The notes: generated by a model from the sequence alone, not told the origin. 64,000 bases of DNA from Ulota crispa (GCA_963920765.1 OY987244.1:17216358-17280357); one strand, 5' to 3'; shown: positions 45,451 to 57,646, numbered from the stretch's first letter. Program-made: numbers and translations.

Positions 45451-46596
45451 TTGCAACGCTGGAGTCCAGATGCCAAATAGATCTTGCCTTTTTTTGTGTA
45501 GTTTATTCTTTGAAGGCCTATTTCTCCTTGGAACAAATCAATGAGTCAAGGGCGGTTGTGCGATATTGACTAGATGCGTTCAGTCTATCCCGTAACCATA
45601 TGAAACTTGTGTAACATTATTTACTCAATTATGTACAGGCTGATCCATTTATTGGTGTTGTATATACATCAAGTCCAAATACAAAAAGAATTTTGCTTCT
45701 TTCTATTCTATTGATCATTGTTTATGAAAGTTTGTGATCTAACTTAATTTAGAGCCTTTTGCAATGCAACAAAGGTGTATTAACCGTTGGGTTCCGTCAG
45801 CATCATTAGCATAAGAATATCTTGTTCTTGTCTGCGAGTTTTCTTTCACAAATGGAAAACTTGTGGATATTAATTGTTTTTTGGGCGAAAAAGCTTCCCG
45901 TGATCTCGTCAGCTGGAACTTTATTGAGTTTGAAGTCATCATTCTCTCTGTCTTCGCATGTATGCTTACGTTCGGATAGGATAGCTTCGATTTGGGTTGT
46001 TATTTCTTCCTTAGGACTTTGTGAAGGGGCATGACTGGAACGAGCATCTTCACTGGATCCCAGGGAATCCGGGGTGCACATGCGACTGCATCAAACGAAC
46101 CGGTTCCAGAACAGGAGGTACCCTTGCCGTTGACCATTTCAATTCCAATTTCCACGTATCCTGTAAAGCAGATGTTGTTTGTCTCTATTTGGTACATGCG
46201 CATATTTCCTTTGACATTATGCAGTCTGAATGAATCTATTTTCAGGAAAGTCCTCCGGGGGTTGGGGTTGAGGGCTCTCTGTGAGTTCATGTGATGTTGA
46301 CCGTTCTACCGGTTGGAAGCAAGAAGCTGGAGTCTCGATTTGATTCCTTGCCAGACAGCAAGTTTTGTTTATTTGATGTTTTGGCACCTCTCGAATTTTC
46401 TGCAGCGCAAATATTGCTATTTGACTATCTGGTGCAACAATGTCATTGACAGGGAGAGGGACTCTCAGTGGTAATCTCATTGGATGTGCTTAAATTCTGG
46501 TAGGAAGTTGAACTCTGTAGTAAGGTATCTTTGTCTTGGATTGAATTAATTCATGGGTGTTGTCATTCCATTCAACCAGGTTGTGTGAATTACAGG
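45451..46596. other. 3' flank of Dof gene and unassigned mixed-composition DNA
   Basis: 45451-45720 is probably the 3' untranslated region. 46020-46500 is moderately GC-rich and could be a leader of the aldo-keto reductase pseudogene, but no frame is recognised. Confidence 0.35.
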
Positions 46597-46598
46597 CA

Positions 46599-49590
46599 GC
46601 TATGGCCTTCATAAAGCCGAGGGTACCGAGAGTGAAAAGCTGGGGTTCTCAGGGAATAGAGGTCTCGCAACAAGGGCTTGGCATTCCATGGCAAGAAGAA
46701 GGAACCGAGCTCATACACCATGCCTTCGCTTCTGAAGTCACCTTTGTTGACACCTTCGAAGCCTATGGTTCTCATACAAATGAGATTTTCGTGGGCAAGA
46801 TGTGTTGTTTTTGGCTTCTTGGTGTGGAGAAATGATATAAGGTAGTATGCTTTAAAACCGTCATTTTGAGGGCTGGTCTGCCTTTTCATGTGCTTTTTGA
46901 GACAAGAAGATTTTTGTCTAATTTTCAGACAAAGAGAAATGGATGCCAAATATAACACAATTTTTGCATTATTGAGTTGTTGATGAATTTTCAAAATTCT
47001 GTAGTAGACACCTATTTGTGACTGTAGGTCTCCCATAAACTGTCCCTATGTAACTTGTGAAAGGAGATGAGATGAAACCAAGGAGTATGAATTGGCTCTT
47101 GCAATAGAATACACCTTTTCTTCTATGACATCAAGGGGTCCATTCATGGACCATTTCATATCTATTCCTGAGCTACCTGTGGAGCACAGTACCTTAAGAA
47201 TGATCTTTCTGGAAGACTTGTACTTGAAATTTTGATAGGAGTATGTATATAAAGTATATTTGTTGGTATCTAGAGTTTTGAAGTTGTGAAAGTCTGTTCA
47301 GAAATGTTTCCTTGCTATTCATCTTTCAGGCAATAAAGGGACTGGACCAGAGCAAAATACAGATTGCGTCAAAAATTGGAGTAAGCGTGAACAACCACGG
47401 GTCGGGTATTCGGTCCAAGGCACACACCCGCATATGTTCACAAAGCATGCGAGGCGAGTCTGAAGAGATTAGTTGTGGATTACATTGATATGTATTACCA
47501 GCATCGCATTGATGCCAGTACACCTATCGAGGACACGGTATGTACTTTTCTTTCCAACGCCTGAATTCTGATGAATAGGATATTGTTAAAATGGTATCTT
47601 TTCAATGGCACAATACATGCAAGGATACTCCTCATCAGAATCGTGCATTCCCTGCTATGAAATGCAATATCCCATTGCATTTTCTTTCTAAGAATTAAGT
47701 GATTGTTCCATACCTAACATCCTGTCAGGACTATGACTCAATCCTAGCAAGCATTCGTGTGCTTTGTTCGTTTTAATAGCAGTCTCCCACCTCCTGTTTA
47801 TATATTCTGTTTAGGCCCAGTGGCAATTTTGAGCTTTTCTTATATTTCTGTATTTTTCAATTTCGTCTGTAGGTGGGGCCATGAAGGATTTGTGGAGGCT
47901 GGCAAAGCCAAGCACCTAGGCCATTTTAGAAGCCAGTGCATCAGACATGAGGCGGGCTCATGCAGTCCATCACTCCATCCTATTACTGCCGTGCAGCTTT
48001 AAGGTAGACACACCCATACCCGACCGTTTAGGGGTTTGGGGTACCTCAAGTTCTCGGAAAATTCAGGAAAAAAATCCATAGGGTTAGCTTTTCAACAAGC
48101 TATCATGGAACGTAATTTTTGAAGGGCAAAGTTGCACCTCATAGGGTCCCTATTAGCAATTCTAGACTAACCTTGAAACTGCGCTTAGATGTGTTCCTGT
48201 ACATGTACTTGACTATCCCAATCCCAACCCTCTCAAATTAGCTCTTGAGTTAACATGTGGCAAGATTTGCTTGTGTAAGTGGCATTCATTGCTCCACTTT
48301 GAGTTCAACAGTGTGTGGAGAACACCCAAATATAGAGTGCAAAAATGGGCCTGGTCGGGAATGGGTTGTCCTACCTTAGCGGTCACTTTGGGTTCGTGAC
48401 GTCGAAGATGGGATTGTTCCAACGTGCAGGTTTGGGATTTTCTCTTGCTTTTCAGAAGACAATTACTATGCTCAGTCTTTCTAAATAGTTCATTGTCAAG
48501 CTATTTGTAAATGATTCATGCTGTGTCTAAATAAATGGAAACTTTCTTTCCACCGACTCAGAGAACTAAGTTATGACCTGTGCTCTGCCGAGGCATCATC
48601 TTAAAAATTTGTGTGGTTGGGATTGCAGAGAGCTCGGCATTGGGATTGTTTCCTATTGCCTTCGGTCGAGGCTTCTTGTGTGGCACCTTTAAAAGGAAAA
48701 GCTTGTCTAGACGGACTTTCGTATTGTAATCTCTACACCTTCCCGTTGCTTTCCTCATATCTCACGAGTGTATATGCTACATGTACACATTCAAGGGCTA
48801 TGTGTAGTTTCCCAGCATAAATCTGTTAATCACTTCCAGAAAAAGCTCATACTAACCCTTAACCCCTCAAAAATGCATTTCCTGGACATTGAACGCCATC
48901 AAAAACATCCTCTTGGTCTCTAAAGGAGAATACTATACTGTGAGCCGTGAGCCTAGGTTTTTTATCAAAATACTAAATTTTGAGTACATAAAACCCTATA
49001 ATTATGCATTTAATACTTTCATCTCTTGAAATAGGTACTTTTTTTTAGTTTTTCCTTTGATATTGAGCTCTAAACTGGTTCCCGATAGCGTTGTCTAGTC
49101 TGTAGATGATGCATTCTCCAAATCTTCCTTGGTTCTTTTGCTAGTTGACTAACATCTAAATCGTGCGGATCCCCAAAATTGCTTCTGTATTAGCATTCTG
49201 TGAAATAACACATTGGAAGTTTGTGAAGTCAAAAAGTATCTGTTGTGTAGGTCAAAAAGTGGCCTTCAAAGACGGCCAAAGTAATCAGTTTGACAAGTCT
49301 TTGGGGGCAGCAATGGGCCGCAGGAAAAAGCTCCACGGCTGGTGAGAGGGGCGGGTGAGGCAGATTGTAGAGAGGAAGGGGCTGTACTATGAACCAGCTT
49401 GCGCTTGCGTGGGTACAACATCAACGTGCTGATGTAGTTCCTATTTTTTCCTGGGACTTCCAAAATTGCCAACCTCGTCTCAAACATCGCTTCTTTTGGA
49501 GCCTAGCTCTTGAGTGAGGAGCTTGAAGATATTGCAAATGCATTTTCCTCAAGCCAAGTTGCAGGCGACCCAACTCTACACATGAGCATC
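46599..49590 (+). pseudogene. Aldo-keto reductase pseudogene (plant AKR13-like)
   Basis: Exon remnants lie in order. 46602-46803 reads MAFIKPRVPRVKSWGSQGIEV, then DTFEAYGSHTNEIFVGK, retaining the catalytic-loop Asp/Tyr, but lacks about eight residues after LGI. 47332-47539 includes KIQIASKIG, then in another frame [20 protein letters not shown]. 47880-48001 (HPITAVQL) has lost a base. 48376-48428 reads SLWVRDVEDGIVPTC. 48629 onward reads RELGIGIVSY, then shifts. 49347-49590 reads NQLALAWVQHQ, then in a shifted frame PGTSKIANLVSNIA with an in-frame stop. Several frameshifts, a stop and a deletion leave no intact enzyme. Living relatives are NADPH-dependent carbonyl reductases. A MITE sits in the first intron. 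Confidence 0.85.
46838..47196. mobile_element. MITE in pseudogene intron 1
   Basis: TAAGGTAGTATGCTTTAAAA at the left and the eroded inverse (agtaccttaa) at the right. It is the inverted relative of 27576-27938 and 56392-56780. Possible duplicated flank AATGATAT / AATGATCT. Confidence 0.65.
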
Positions 49591-49593
49591 ACG

Positions 49594-49948
49594 TAAGGTA
49601 GCAACACCCCTCTCCGTGACACAAAAAACTTGGTTATGGGTGACAAAGTGATGGTTTTGAGTGCCCCATCTCACTATCTAAGAACTCCTCAAGTTAGTAT
49701 TATGAGTGTATGAGCACACTAAAAACTTTCAGTAAGCATTGTTTTTAGCACCTCCTATGCACAACTATACATTTTCAGTGATTTTGGACTCCAAAAAATC
49801 TTTGTGAACAAATGCTTGCAATTGGAACTTTGAAATTGATGCTAATGTTTTTCGTTTCCTCTTGCTAACTTGATATATTTTTTTCAAAGTTCATCAATTG
49901 ATTTTCCCTACTCTAAAATATTTCACGCTTATGGGTGTTACTACCTTA
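49594..49948. mobile_element. MITE with TAAGGTAGCAACACC ends
   Basis: 355 bp from taaggtagcaacacccc to gggtgttactaccttac. It starts within a few bases of the end of the aldo-keto reductase remnant. The inverted sister copy is 51119-51516. Confidence 0.7.
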
Positions 49949-50675
49949 CCAACACGTTTCCACACCACCAAATATTAGGACGTGAGGACACTCACGAATA
50001 CCTTCTTTTGCATTTAAATCGCTTGTCGCTGTCGTCAAGTCATCAGGTTCACGCAGCTAATTACGTTGACTTTTTTCATTTGAAATCATCTTTTTGTGGA
50101 AGTTGCATCATGCTCATTTTTGTGATGAACAGCTTATTTGTACTTGTTATTCGTAACTTTTCCATAGGGTGTTCTTCTTCACATCCAGTCAGACTGCAAG
50201 TGTCCATACACGGATAAATACTGTTATACCTTGCAGTGAATTCTTAAGAATTGGAATCAAGTCCCAAAATTTGGTCTTTGTGAGTGCAGTGTTCGCTTTC
50301 GGTGTTCAAATGGCTTTATACTTACTAACGTGTGAGAATAAAGCCTGTTTGTGAGATATAAGGTGAGAAATCTTTACAGTTAAACATATTCAAACTAGGA
50401 TATAGGAGAGTTTTGGGTCTTATGTATACAAGATTTGGCAGAGTTCAGTTTGTTATAAGTGGTGTATACTTGCGGAAGACGTCTATCATAAATAAATATT
50501 TAGTATTTCTTTGTAATACACTAATTTATGGGTTAAGAAATAACCATGGATGTTGGGTTCCACATCTTAGTGCAATTGTTCTATTTAGTGCCTTCGCTTA
50601 TATGAGGAAATCACGTCATGGAGTGACTTCTTTATATAAAAAATTTACATATTTGATATCACTTGGCACTCAAGG
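49949..50675. other. Intergenic tract, nothing recognised
   Basis: Open frames up to 115 codons (49870-50217) overlap the preceding MITE and have no family resemblance. No gene is supported. Confidence 0.35.
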
Positions 50676-50679
50676 TTAA

Positions 50680-50902
50680 CCCCCGAAGGGCCCTTGGGCT
50701 CTGGAGCTACAGTACCAAATATGGTCGCAACCAATATTCAGAAGTTTGAATCAGTTGGAAATCAAGTGTTACAACCATACATATTGAAGGGTTGTATGAC
50801 GATGGGTGCATAATTTTTTTGGAAAGCCCTCAAAGCAGCTCAAATGCGTATGTTCGTATGACCTTACATACGGCTACAAAGGGCTTTCAGGCCGTTCAAG
50901 GG
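50680..50902. mobile_element. piggyBac-like MITE
   Basis: 223 bp, CCCCCGAAGGGCCCTTGGG to AGGCCGTTCAAGGG between TTAA at 50676-50679 and 50903-50906. GC-richer than its flanks. Confidence 0.65.
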
Positions 50903-51118
50903 TTAAAGTGTGAATTGTACTAGTGACTTGCTCTCCAATGTATATTATATTACTTGCAAGTAAAGTTGTACTTGGTATGAGATTATTGTAACTATATAGT
51001 TGAAATATGGCACATGTTGCACCCCTTTCCATATATCACGAACTATTATAGAGGAACCTAATTTGGAAAAAAAATAAGGTGCACATAGCAACATGAGTTT
51101 TTATGAAAAATGGTGATA

Positions 51119-51516
51119 TAAGGTAGGCGCACCCGTAAGTGTGGAAATAAGGGTTTTGGAGTAGGTAAAACAATTGACTAACTTTGAAAAAAATATTGTA
51201 AGTTAGGAAGTGGAAACCAAAAATATTGGCATCAATTTCAAGGTTCCAACTGCAAGCATTTGTTCACAAAGATTGTTCAAATCCAAAATCACTAAAATTG
51301 TAAGAACCATGTGTAAGAGATGCTAATCACAAGACTTGTTGGTTCTTAAATAGTGAGATGGGTACTCAAAACTTCATGCTAGTCACCCACAACCATTACT
51401 TCATTACCCATAACCATCACTCAGTTACCCACAACCATTTGTTTTTTTATTGATTAACCCTGCCACTGTCAAGTGACTGGCATGGGGATGCAACGCTTAT
51501 GGATGCTGCTACCTTA
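51119..51516. mobile_element. MITE with TAAGGTAGGCGCACC ends
   Basis: About 398 bp, ending ggatgctgctaccttaa. Body words (gtgggtgactag, gatggttttgagt-like, ttcagtgattttgga) match 49594-49948 in inverted orientation. Flanks share GTGATAT. Confidence 0.65.
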
Positions 51517-51734
51517 AGTGATATTTGGATGATAGTCAAGAGAGATAATGGACATGTTTGTAAAAAAAAATTTGAAGTGTTAACGTGGGTTTTCATAGGA
51601 GTTGTACACCTTTCAATAGATTTTTCAACATAAACAAGTGAAAGTTGTATCTAACTCATTGTTATTTATAATACTTACTCTTGTTGTATAAGTTGTCGGT
51701 TGTCAAAATAGGAAAGAAGGGAGGTGCTTTAATA

Positions 51735-51880
51735 GAAAAAATATGAAACAACTTTGGTTAGATGCCAATTCCTCTTGTCTTTCAAGGAAAATTTACTGAA
51801 AAATACTTCAAGAAGTTTCACCTCCCAAAATTCAGTTTCAGCCCTTAGATGGTTGGTTTATGAGCCTCCTACCTTACTTG
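51735..51880. mobile_element. Partial MITE ending CCTCCTACCTTA
   Basis: Right half only of the family at 16812 and 54379. It preserves cagcccttagatgg uninterrupted, which is the empty-site reference for the insertion at 54681-55207. Confidence 0.7.
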
Positions 51881-52360
51881 GTCTCCTTTTTCATTATTTA
51901 CCTTGAAAGCTTTTAAGATTTGTAATTAAAGCCTCAAGATATTGGTTCCAAAGAATTTGGTTCCAAGAAAAAAGGCCCCACCTATATTCTCATGTTTATA
52001 ATTGCTTGAGGTTGTTCCGAAGCCAGATTTGCTTTTTGATACAAATGGCCCCAAGTTTTGATAATCTCAATCCCTTATGTGAAGCCACCTTTAGCCTACC
52101 TTCAATCAAGGCCGGGATAAGCAAAGCAACATTGTGGTTTTTGCAAAAAAAACTACGAGCCTTCTAATATCATTGTATTCTCCTATGTAATCTTGAGACA
52201 ACTTAGGCATGTTTTGTAACTCCCTACACATGTTCTTTTGAGACAGTCAACACCATAGGATGGAATGAAAATGTCAATAATCGCACTTGGTTCTTTTTCA
52301 TATTTTTGGATCTTTAGATTTTCAAGGTTTGCACTAGTGGTTTCTACTTTTAGGCCTTAA
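51881..52360. other. Intergenic tract, nothing recognised
   Basis: AT-rich sequence with no supported gene. Partial similarity to 60280-60560 is suggested by shared words (gatagt-ccac, ggatggaat-aaaat). Confidence 0.35.
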
Positions 52361-52949
52361 CCTCAAAAGGATTAATTTTCCCTTTGGGGGGAGAAATGAA
52401 ATTTTGGGCATGTACTTACAGCTTAATTACTTTGTATGATTAAAATTGCATTTTTTTAAAGAATAAAAACTTGAAATTGGTTTTTTGGATTTACATATAC
52501 ATGGGAAGTTTTGAATCATTCAATTTTGATTAATGAGATGAAAATTATGAGAAGTTTTAGTATACTGGTAGGTATGGTTTTAAGATATTCCACACCTACT
52601 AGCAAATTAAAACTTCTTGTAACTTTCATCTCATTAATCAAAATTGAATGATTCAAAGCTTCCCATGTATATGTAAATCCAAAGAACCAATTTCATATTT
52701 TTATTCTTAAAAAATAAATTATTTATATAAAAAAATTGGCTACCCAGACCCCGCCCTCCCTTGTTTTCCAAATTTTCATTTTAAACTTCTTCAATAAATG
52801 TCAAAATGGAGAAAAAATAAATGCCCAAGCAGATCTTTAAATTCCCATCTTCCATAAAAGTTTCAAAAAATCACATAAAATAGTTTAGTTGTAATTTAAT
52901 GCCCAAAATCTCATTTGCCCCCCAAAGGGAGAGTTGGTCCTTTTGGAGT
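52361..52949. mobile_element. piggyBac-like snapback element
   Basis: CCTCAAAAGGATTAATTTTC to GTTGGTCCTTTTGGAG, with TTAA at 52357-52360 and 52950-52953. Mirror-image halves meet near 52590. Similar in design to 37829-38554. Confidence 0.65.
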
Positions 52950-52953
52950 TTAA

Positions 52954-53253
52954 AATCGCATATAAGCACCAATGCAATCTGCATGGCAGCAAGCAACTAG
53001 TGAACTATGTTTTTTGTGTTGTAATTCTTTTAGTTTCAAAGCTCAAAAAGAACCATTTCTTCTACATGATAGCAAAGTTCTTGCATTGAAGAATATGTCA
53101 CAAGAGTGGAGTTCCGAATGCCCTGTCATGGTGAAGACTGCTAATGGATTTTGCAAAGTTTGGTGGGAGAGCGTTTGTTGCACATCCATATTTTGCTGGC
53201 TTGTGGCGTTACAATACAATTGTGTCACGGTAATGTAAAACCTTAAGCCCTAA
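52954..53253. other. Short intergenic tract
   Basis: An 88-codon frame at 52972-53238 shows no family resemblance. The base composition is a little higher than in the flanking repeats; nothing else is seen. Confidence 0.3.
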
Positions 53254-54031
53254 GGGCATCTCCAATGCAGCCGTAAGAGAGGCAGGCAAAAGTGCAAAAG
53301 CTTGTGCAGCGCTTTAAACTGGATTTGGGCAAAAACATGGGCTCCAATGCAGCAAGTAAACCATATTGCATTTTTCAGGGCTCCCCACATAAGAGCCCCT
53401 CCCTTGCAAATTTTCACTATTTGGAGAGTCTTACATACCACTCCAGCTTTGACTCTAACGCAATTTCAGGGAATTTCATATACTTCTTACATGAATTAGT
53501 CACACATAAGTACTTAAAAAAGACATAAACTATTAAAACATTGTGTTTAGTGAGTGTCATAATGTATGTGCATTGGGAGGTGGTGGATTGGAAAATAACC
53601 TTGCTCTGTAAAAGAGCCGGTGTCAGACATGGGCTGACAGGTTTTCCAGAGCCTATTTCCCGGCTAGATTGGGGATGCACTTTACAAAGCAAAGCCATTT
53701 TCCAATCCACCACCTCCCAATGCACATACATTATGACGCTCACTAAATACAATATTTTAATAATTTATGTTTTTTTTAAGTACTTATGTGTGGCTGATTC
53801 ATGTCAAAAGTATTTGAAATTCCCTGAAATTGCGTCAAAGTTAGAGCTGGAGTGGTATGTAGGACTCTCCAAATAGTGAAAATTTGCAGGGGAGGGGCTC
53901 TTATGTGGGGAGCCCTGAAAAATGCAATATGGTTTACCTGTTGCATTGGAGCCCATGTTTTTGCCCAAGTCCGGTTTAAAGCACTGCACAAGCTTTTGCT
54001 TGCCTCTCTTATGGCTGCATTGGGGATGCCC
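53254..54031. mobile_element. Harbinger-like snapback MITE, GGGCATC family
   Basis: GGGCATCTCCAATGCAGCCG and GCTGCATTGGGGATGCCC are inverted ends of a 778-bp palindrome. The centre holds a second mirrored block around cattgggaggtggtggattg. Flanks TAA and TTA suggest a 3-bp target. Confidence 0.75.
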
Positions 54032-54378
54032 TTAGAGTATCTCCTATCACCCTCCAAATGTGCCCTCCCCCTAATTTTTGAATGATGAGCAATCAATTCT
54101 AGGGTGTGTTAGCCTCTACTTTTGCTTTCCTCTTTGAAATAAGCCACATCTGAAAGGATCATTAAACCCTCTATAAGTTATACTTTCTTTTGGGATTTGC
54201 AAGTTGTCATAGTAAGTGATAGCTTACTTACTGCTTTTGGAAATTCCATGACTTGGGATTAGTTGGAAGTATATTTAGTGAGTTATGTTGTTGCAATACA
54301 AGTGGCCATCCAATCTTAAATGGACAGATTTCAATTGAAGGGCGCTTGGTAATTGCAAGGTGGCGAGAGATAACCTTA

Positions 54379-55239
54379 TAAGGTAGGAGGCTCTAATTGC
54401 ATTCAAGTTCTAAAACAACTCACCTCCTCATATGTACTTTGTTTATAAATGTTGTTTTTCATAGCCCTTCAACAATGTACAAGCAATCTACATTTGAGGA
54501 GTTGGGCGGTTTTAGAGCCCTATGGCCTTTCCATTTCAAAATTTCAAAACTCATTCCACAAAGCTCCAAAAAACATGAAACAACTTGGGTTAGATGCCAT
54601 TTCCTCTTGTCTTTCAAGGAAAATCTATTCAAAAGTATTTCAAGAAGTTCCACCTACCTAAAATTCAGTTTTAGCCCTTAGGGCATCTGTAATGGCACTG
54701 GGAAAAACCTCGGCACGGTCCCGGCAACTCAGTGTGATCTTTTAATAGACAGTGAATTTGACCATAATTATTTTAGTGATTTGAAGGGTATTGAAATTAT
54801 TATTGTGAAAACATAATAATATTTGGGTTTGGACATTGACTAACTTAGATATATCCCGTCAAGTGTTAGCTAGCTTCCAAAACACTTAGAGGTCCCTCCA
54901 AATCAAGCCTAAATAAGGAAATTTTTGTAAAGGAGTTGGTAAATTGTCCAACCCCTTTACAAAAATTTCCTTATTTAGGCTTGATTTGGAGGGACCTCTA
55001 AGTGTTTTGGAAGCTAGCTAACACTTGACGGGATATATCTAAGTTAGTCAATGTCCAAACCCAAATATTATTATGTTTTCACAATAATAATTTCAATACC
55101 CTTCAAATCACTAAAATAATTATGGTCAAATTCACTGTCTATTAAAAGATCACACTGAGTTGCCGGGACCGTTGCCGAGGTTTTCCCCGGTGCCATTACA
55201 GATGCCCTGAGATGGTCGGTTTACAGGCCTCCTACCTTA
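54379..55239. mobile_element. MITE with TAAGGTAGGAGGC ends, carrying a younger insertion
   Basis: Starts taaggtaggaggctc and ends aggcctcctacctta. The central 54681-55207 is foreign, because the same family at 51835 reads continuously through this point (gcccttagatggt). Confidence 0.75.
54681..55207. mobile_element. Nearly perfect 527-bp palindrome, Harbinger-like MITE
   Basis: Arms of about 255 bp each, starting GGGCATCTGTAATGGCAC, mirror each other with only a handful of differences (one a single-base gap), around a loop of about 15-20 bp near 54945. Flanks TTA and TGA. The transcript would fold into one long double-stranded stem. The arm identity marks it as the youngest insertion in this part of the window. 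Confidence 0.9.
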
Positions 55240-55244
55240 GGGAA

Positions 55245-55960
55245 TTGTTTTTTGCAACTTCAAAAATTACAAGGATATTTTCTTCAAAGCAATACAAAAT
55301 ACAGGGGTATTTTTCAAATTTTCCCTACTTTTTATACTACATTGTCATAAGAATCAAAACAAAGTCTGTCTACTCTCACTGTTACTCCCGATAGCTCATT
55401 ATTTTCTCAAACGACTCTCTGAAGTCTACAGTACAGTTCCATAATAATTTGCCACTAGGAACAGATTTAATCAGATGTCAGCTTTTTCTTTTAAAATAGG
55501 TTTATTTACTTACCCTCTGGCCTCTACCCCTCACTCCCTTTTAATTTATTTTATGTTTTAATCCATAATTAGCTCAAGTAGCTAAAAATATTGGTAAATG
55601 TGCTAAAAATTCAACACCTTGGTATTAGCACATTTTATATGGACAGCTACAGAGTTATTTTTAAATAATATTTTCCTAAACTTACCCATTTTAATAAACT
55701 CTGGTGGAAGTCCCAAAAAACCCAGAAGGTCAAGATGGCAGGGAGCTACGACAATTGGGAGAAGTCTGATAATTCATTCCCTTCAATGCCCGAATCATTG
55801 TAGCTTGTGTCCAGTTGCATAAATCTATATTAAATGTCTAAAAGAAAGGAAAATTTTGGTACTTTGTAACAATAATAGCATTATGACATTGGGTTCTGTG
55901 TAGTTTGTTACAAGCAATGTTATCAAGTTCTGCAATAAGGCTCCAATTGCGACCCTCTCA
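55245..55960. other. Intergenic tract with a fragment of the GGGAAAATTT MITE
   Basis: 55250-55325 (caggggtatttttcaaattttccc and preceding words) resembles the right arm of 43008-43319. The rest is unassigned. Confidence 0.4.
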
Positions 55961-56387
55961 GGGCATCCCAATGCAGCGGTAAGAGAGGCAGGCAAAAGCT
56001 TGCGCAGTGGTTTAAATCTGACTTGAGCAAAAACATGGGCTCCAATGCAGCAGGTAAACCATACTGCATTTTTCAGGGCTCCTTACATAAGAGCTCCTTC
56101 CTTGCAAATTTTCACTATTTGGAAAGTCCTACATACCACTCCAGCTCTGACAGTGACGCAATTTTAGAGAATTTCAAAGAATTTCAGATACTTCTTACAT
56201 GAATTAGCCACACATAAGCAATTAAAAAAAACCTAAACTATTAAAAACTCATGTTTAGTGAGTGTTAGAGCTTGTGTGCATTGGGCTACTGCATTGGGGA
56301 AATGTCCTTGCTCTGCATCTGACGTAGAATGACACACGATCTGACAGAGTTTGGGGAGCTGATATTCCGGCTGCACTAGGGATGCCC
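55961..56387. mobile_element. Harbinger-like MITE, GGGCATC family, with TCA flanks
   Basis: GGGCATCCCAATGCAGCGG to GCTGCACTAGGGATGCCC, 427 bp, flanked by TCA at both sides, a clean 3-bp duplication. Left half closely matches 53254. Confidence 0.8.
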
Positions 56388-56391
56388 TCAT

Positions 56392-56780
56392 GTAAAGAGT
56401 TCCATACTAGGTAGCTCAAGAATGGATATGAAGTTTTTGAATGGACCTCTTTTATGTCATAAAAAAATATGTATTCTATTACAAGAGTCAATCATATTCA
56501 TTGGTTTCACCTCATCTCTTTACATCTCTTTGCATCTCTTTACAAGTTGCAAGGTAACAATTTATGGAAGACCTAGAGTCACAAATAGGTGTCTACTACA
56601 AAAAAAAATTGAAAATTCATCAACAATTCAATAATACTTCAAAAAATGAAAAGCATTGTGTTACATTTGACATCCTTTTTTCTTTGTCTAAAACTTATAC
56701 AAAAAACTTCATGTCTTAGAAGGCCCGTAAAAAAGCAAACCAACCCTTGATAAGTGGCACTCTTAGAACATACTACCTTA
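56392..56780. mobile_element. MITE ending CATACTACCTTA
   Basis: Third member of the family at 27576 and 46838, same internal words. It abuts the preceding element within five bases. Confidence 0.65.
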
Positions 56781-56819
56781 CACACTCAAGAAAGGTAGGA
56801 GGTCCTTAACCCCTAAATG

Positions 56820-57164
56820 CTAGGCTAGTCACTTTGACTGCCTCTTACAGTGGTACTTCAATGATATGGCAACTACCCACATATTATAGTATTTGTTTCA
56901 AATGTCAACAATGCATGCTCCCCTCTTAAAAATTGCAAGAAGAGCAACATGGGACCTACCATTGTGTTTATGAATCTTCTCACAATTTGGGTTACATAAA
57001 AATATGTGTGCTTTTAATGAGGTTTTCTTTTTTGCCTTCTATTATGAACCATGTATCTATGATCATTTCTAAGAAAACCAAATGAAAAACGTTTTTTTTC
57101 CATCCTCCAATTATTATTTTTGTTCCCTACTAGACAAAACATGTCATCCTCAACATTTAGGGGT
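56820..57164. mobile_element. piggyBac-like MITE
   Basis: 345 bp, CCCCTAAATGCTAGGC to CAACATTTAGGGG. TTAA is present on the left (56816-56819), but the right flank is tcct. Compact form of the element split at 14594. Confidence 0.65.
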
Positions 57165-57646
57165 CCTACTAATTGGTCAACTTGGCTATCACCTATAGCG
57201 GCACAACAATGGTGTGGCAAAGTGCTCACAAAACTCAATACTAATATCAAATGTTGCATAAGTTGGCATACAATGTTACCCTCATGAAATTTGTAAGAAG
57301 TATACGCTTGGCCTAATATCATTTTTGTGAATCTTTTCATAGTTTGGGATACCTAAAACTTAGTGTTTACTTTTCACGATGACAATGTTTTCAAGGTCAC
57401 CTTTTTTTTTATGGATGAAAATTAGATTTCTTGCATATAGCAAATTGTCTTGTTGTCATCCATTGAACAAAAAATGTTCATATCAACATTAAATGTGAAA
57501 GTGACAATTTGCTCAATGATTTGCACTTTTGGGGAGTTAGACTTCTAAAAATGAATTCTAGTCAATTTCCCTTAAGAAATAAATTTGGCCAAAAATCCCA
57601 ATATTAGAAGCTTGCCCAAAATCCCCTAAGTGGATTTTGGACCTTT
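57165..57646. mobile_element. Adjoining copy of the same piggyBac-like family
   Basis: Internal words (acaatggtgtggcaa, ctcatgaaatttgtaagaag, gtgaatcttttcata) repeat those of 56820-57164. The right end is gacctttaaggg followed by TTAA. The left end is fused to the previous copy, so the pair is a tandem. Confidence 0.5.

Noticed and set aside
53417..54096. Pairs of 106-111-codon frames on both strands
   Set aside because: They are mirror images created by the palindromic GGGCATC MITE.
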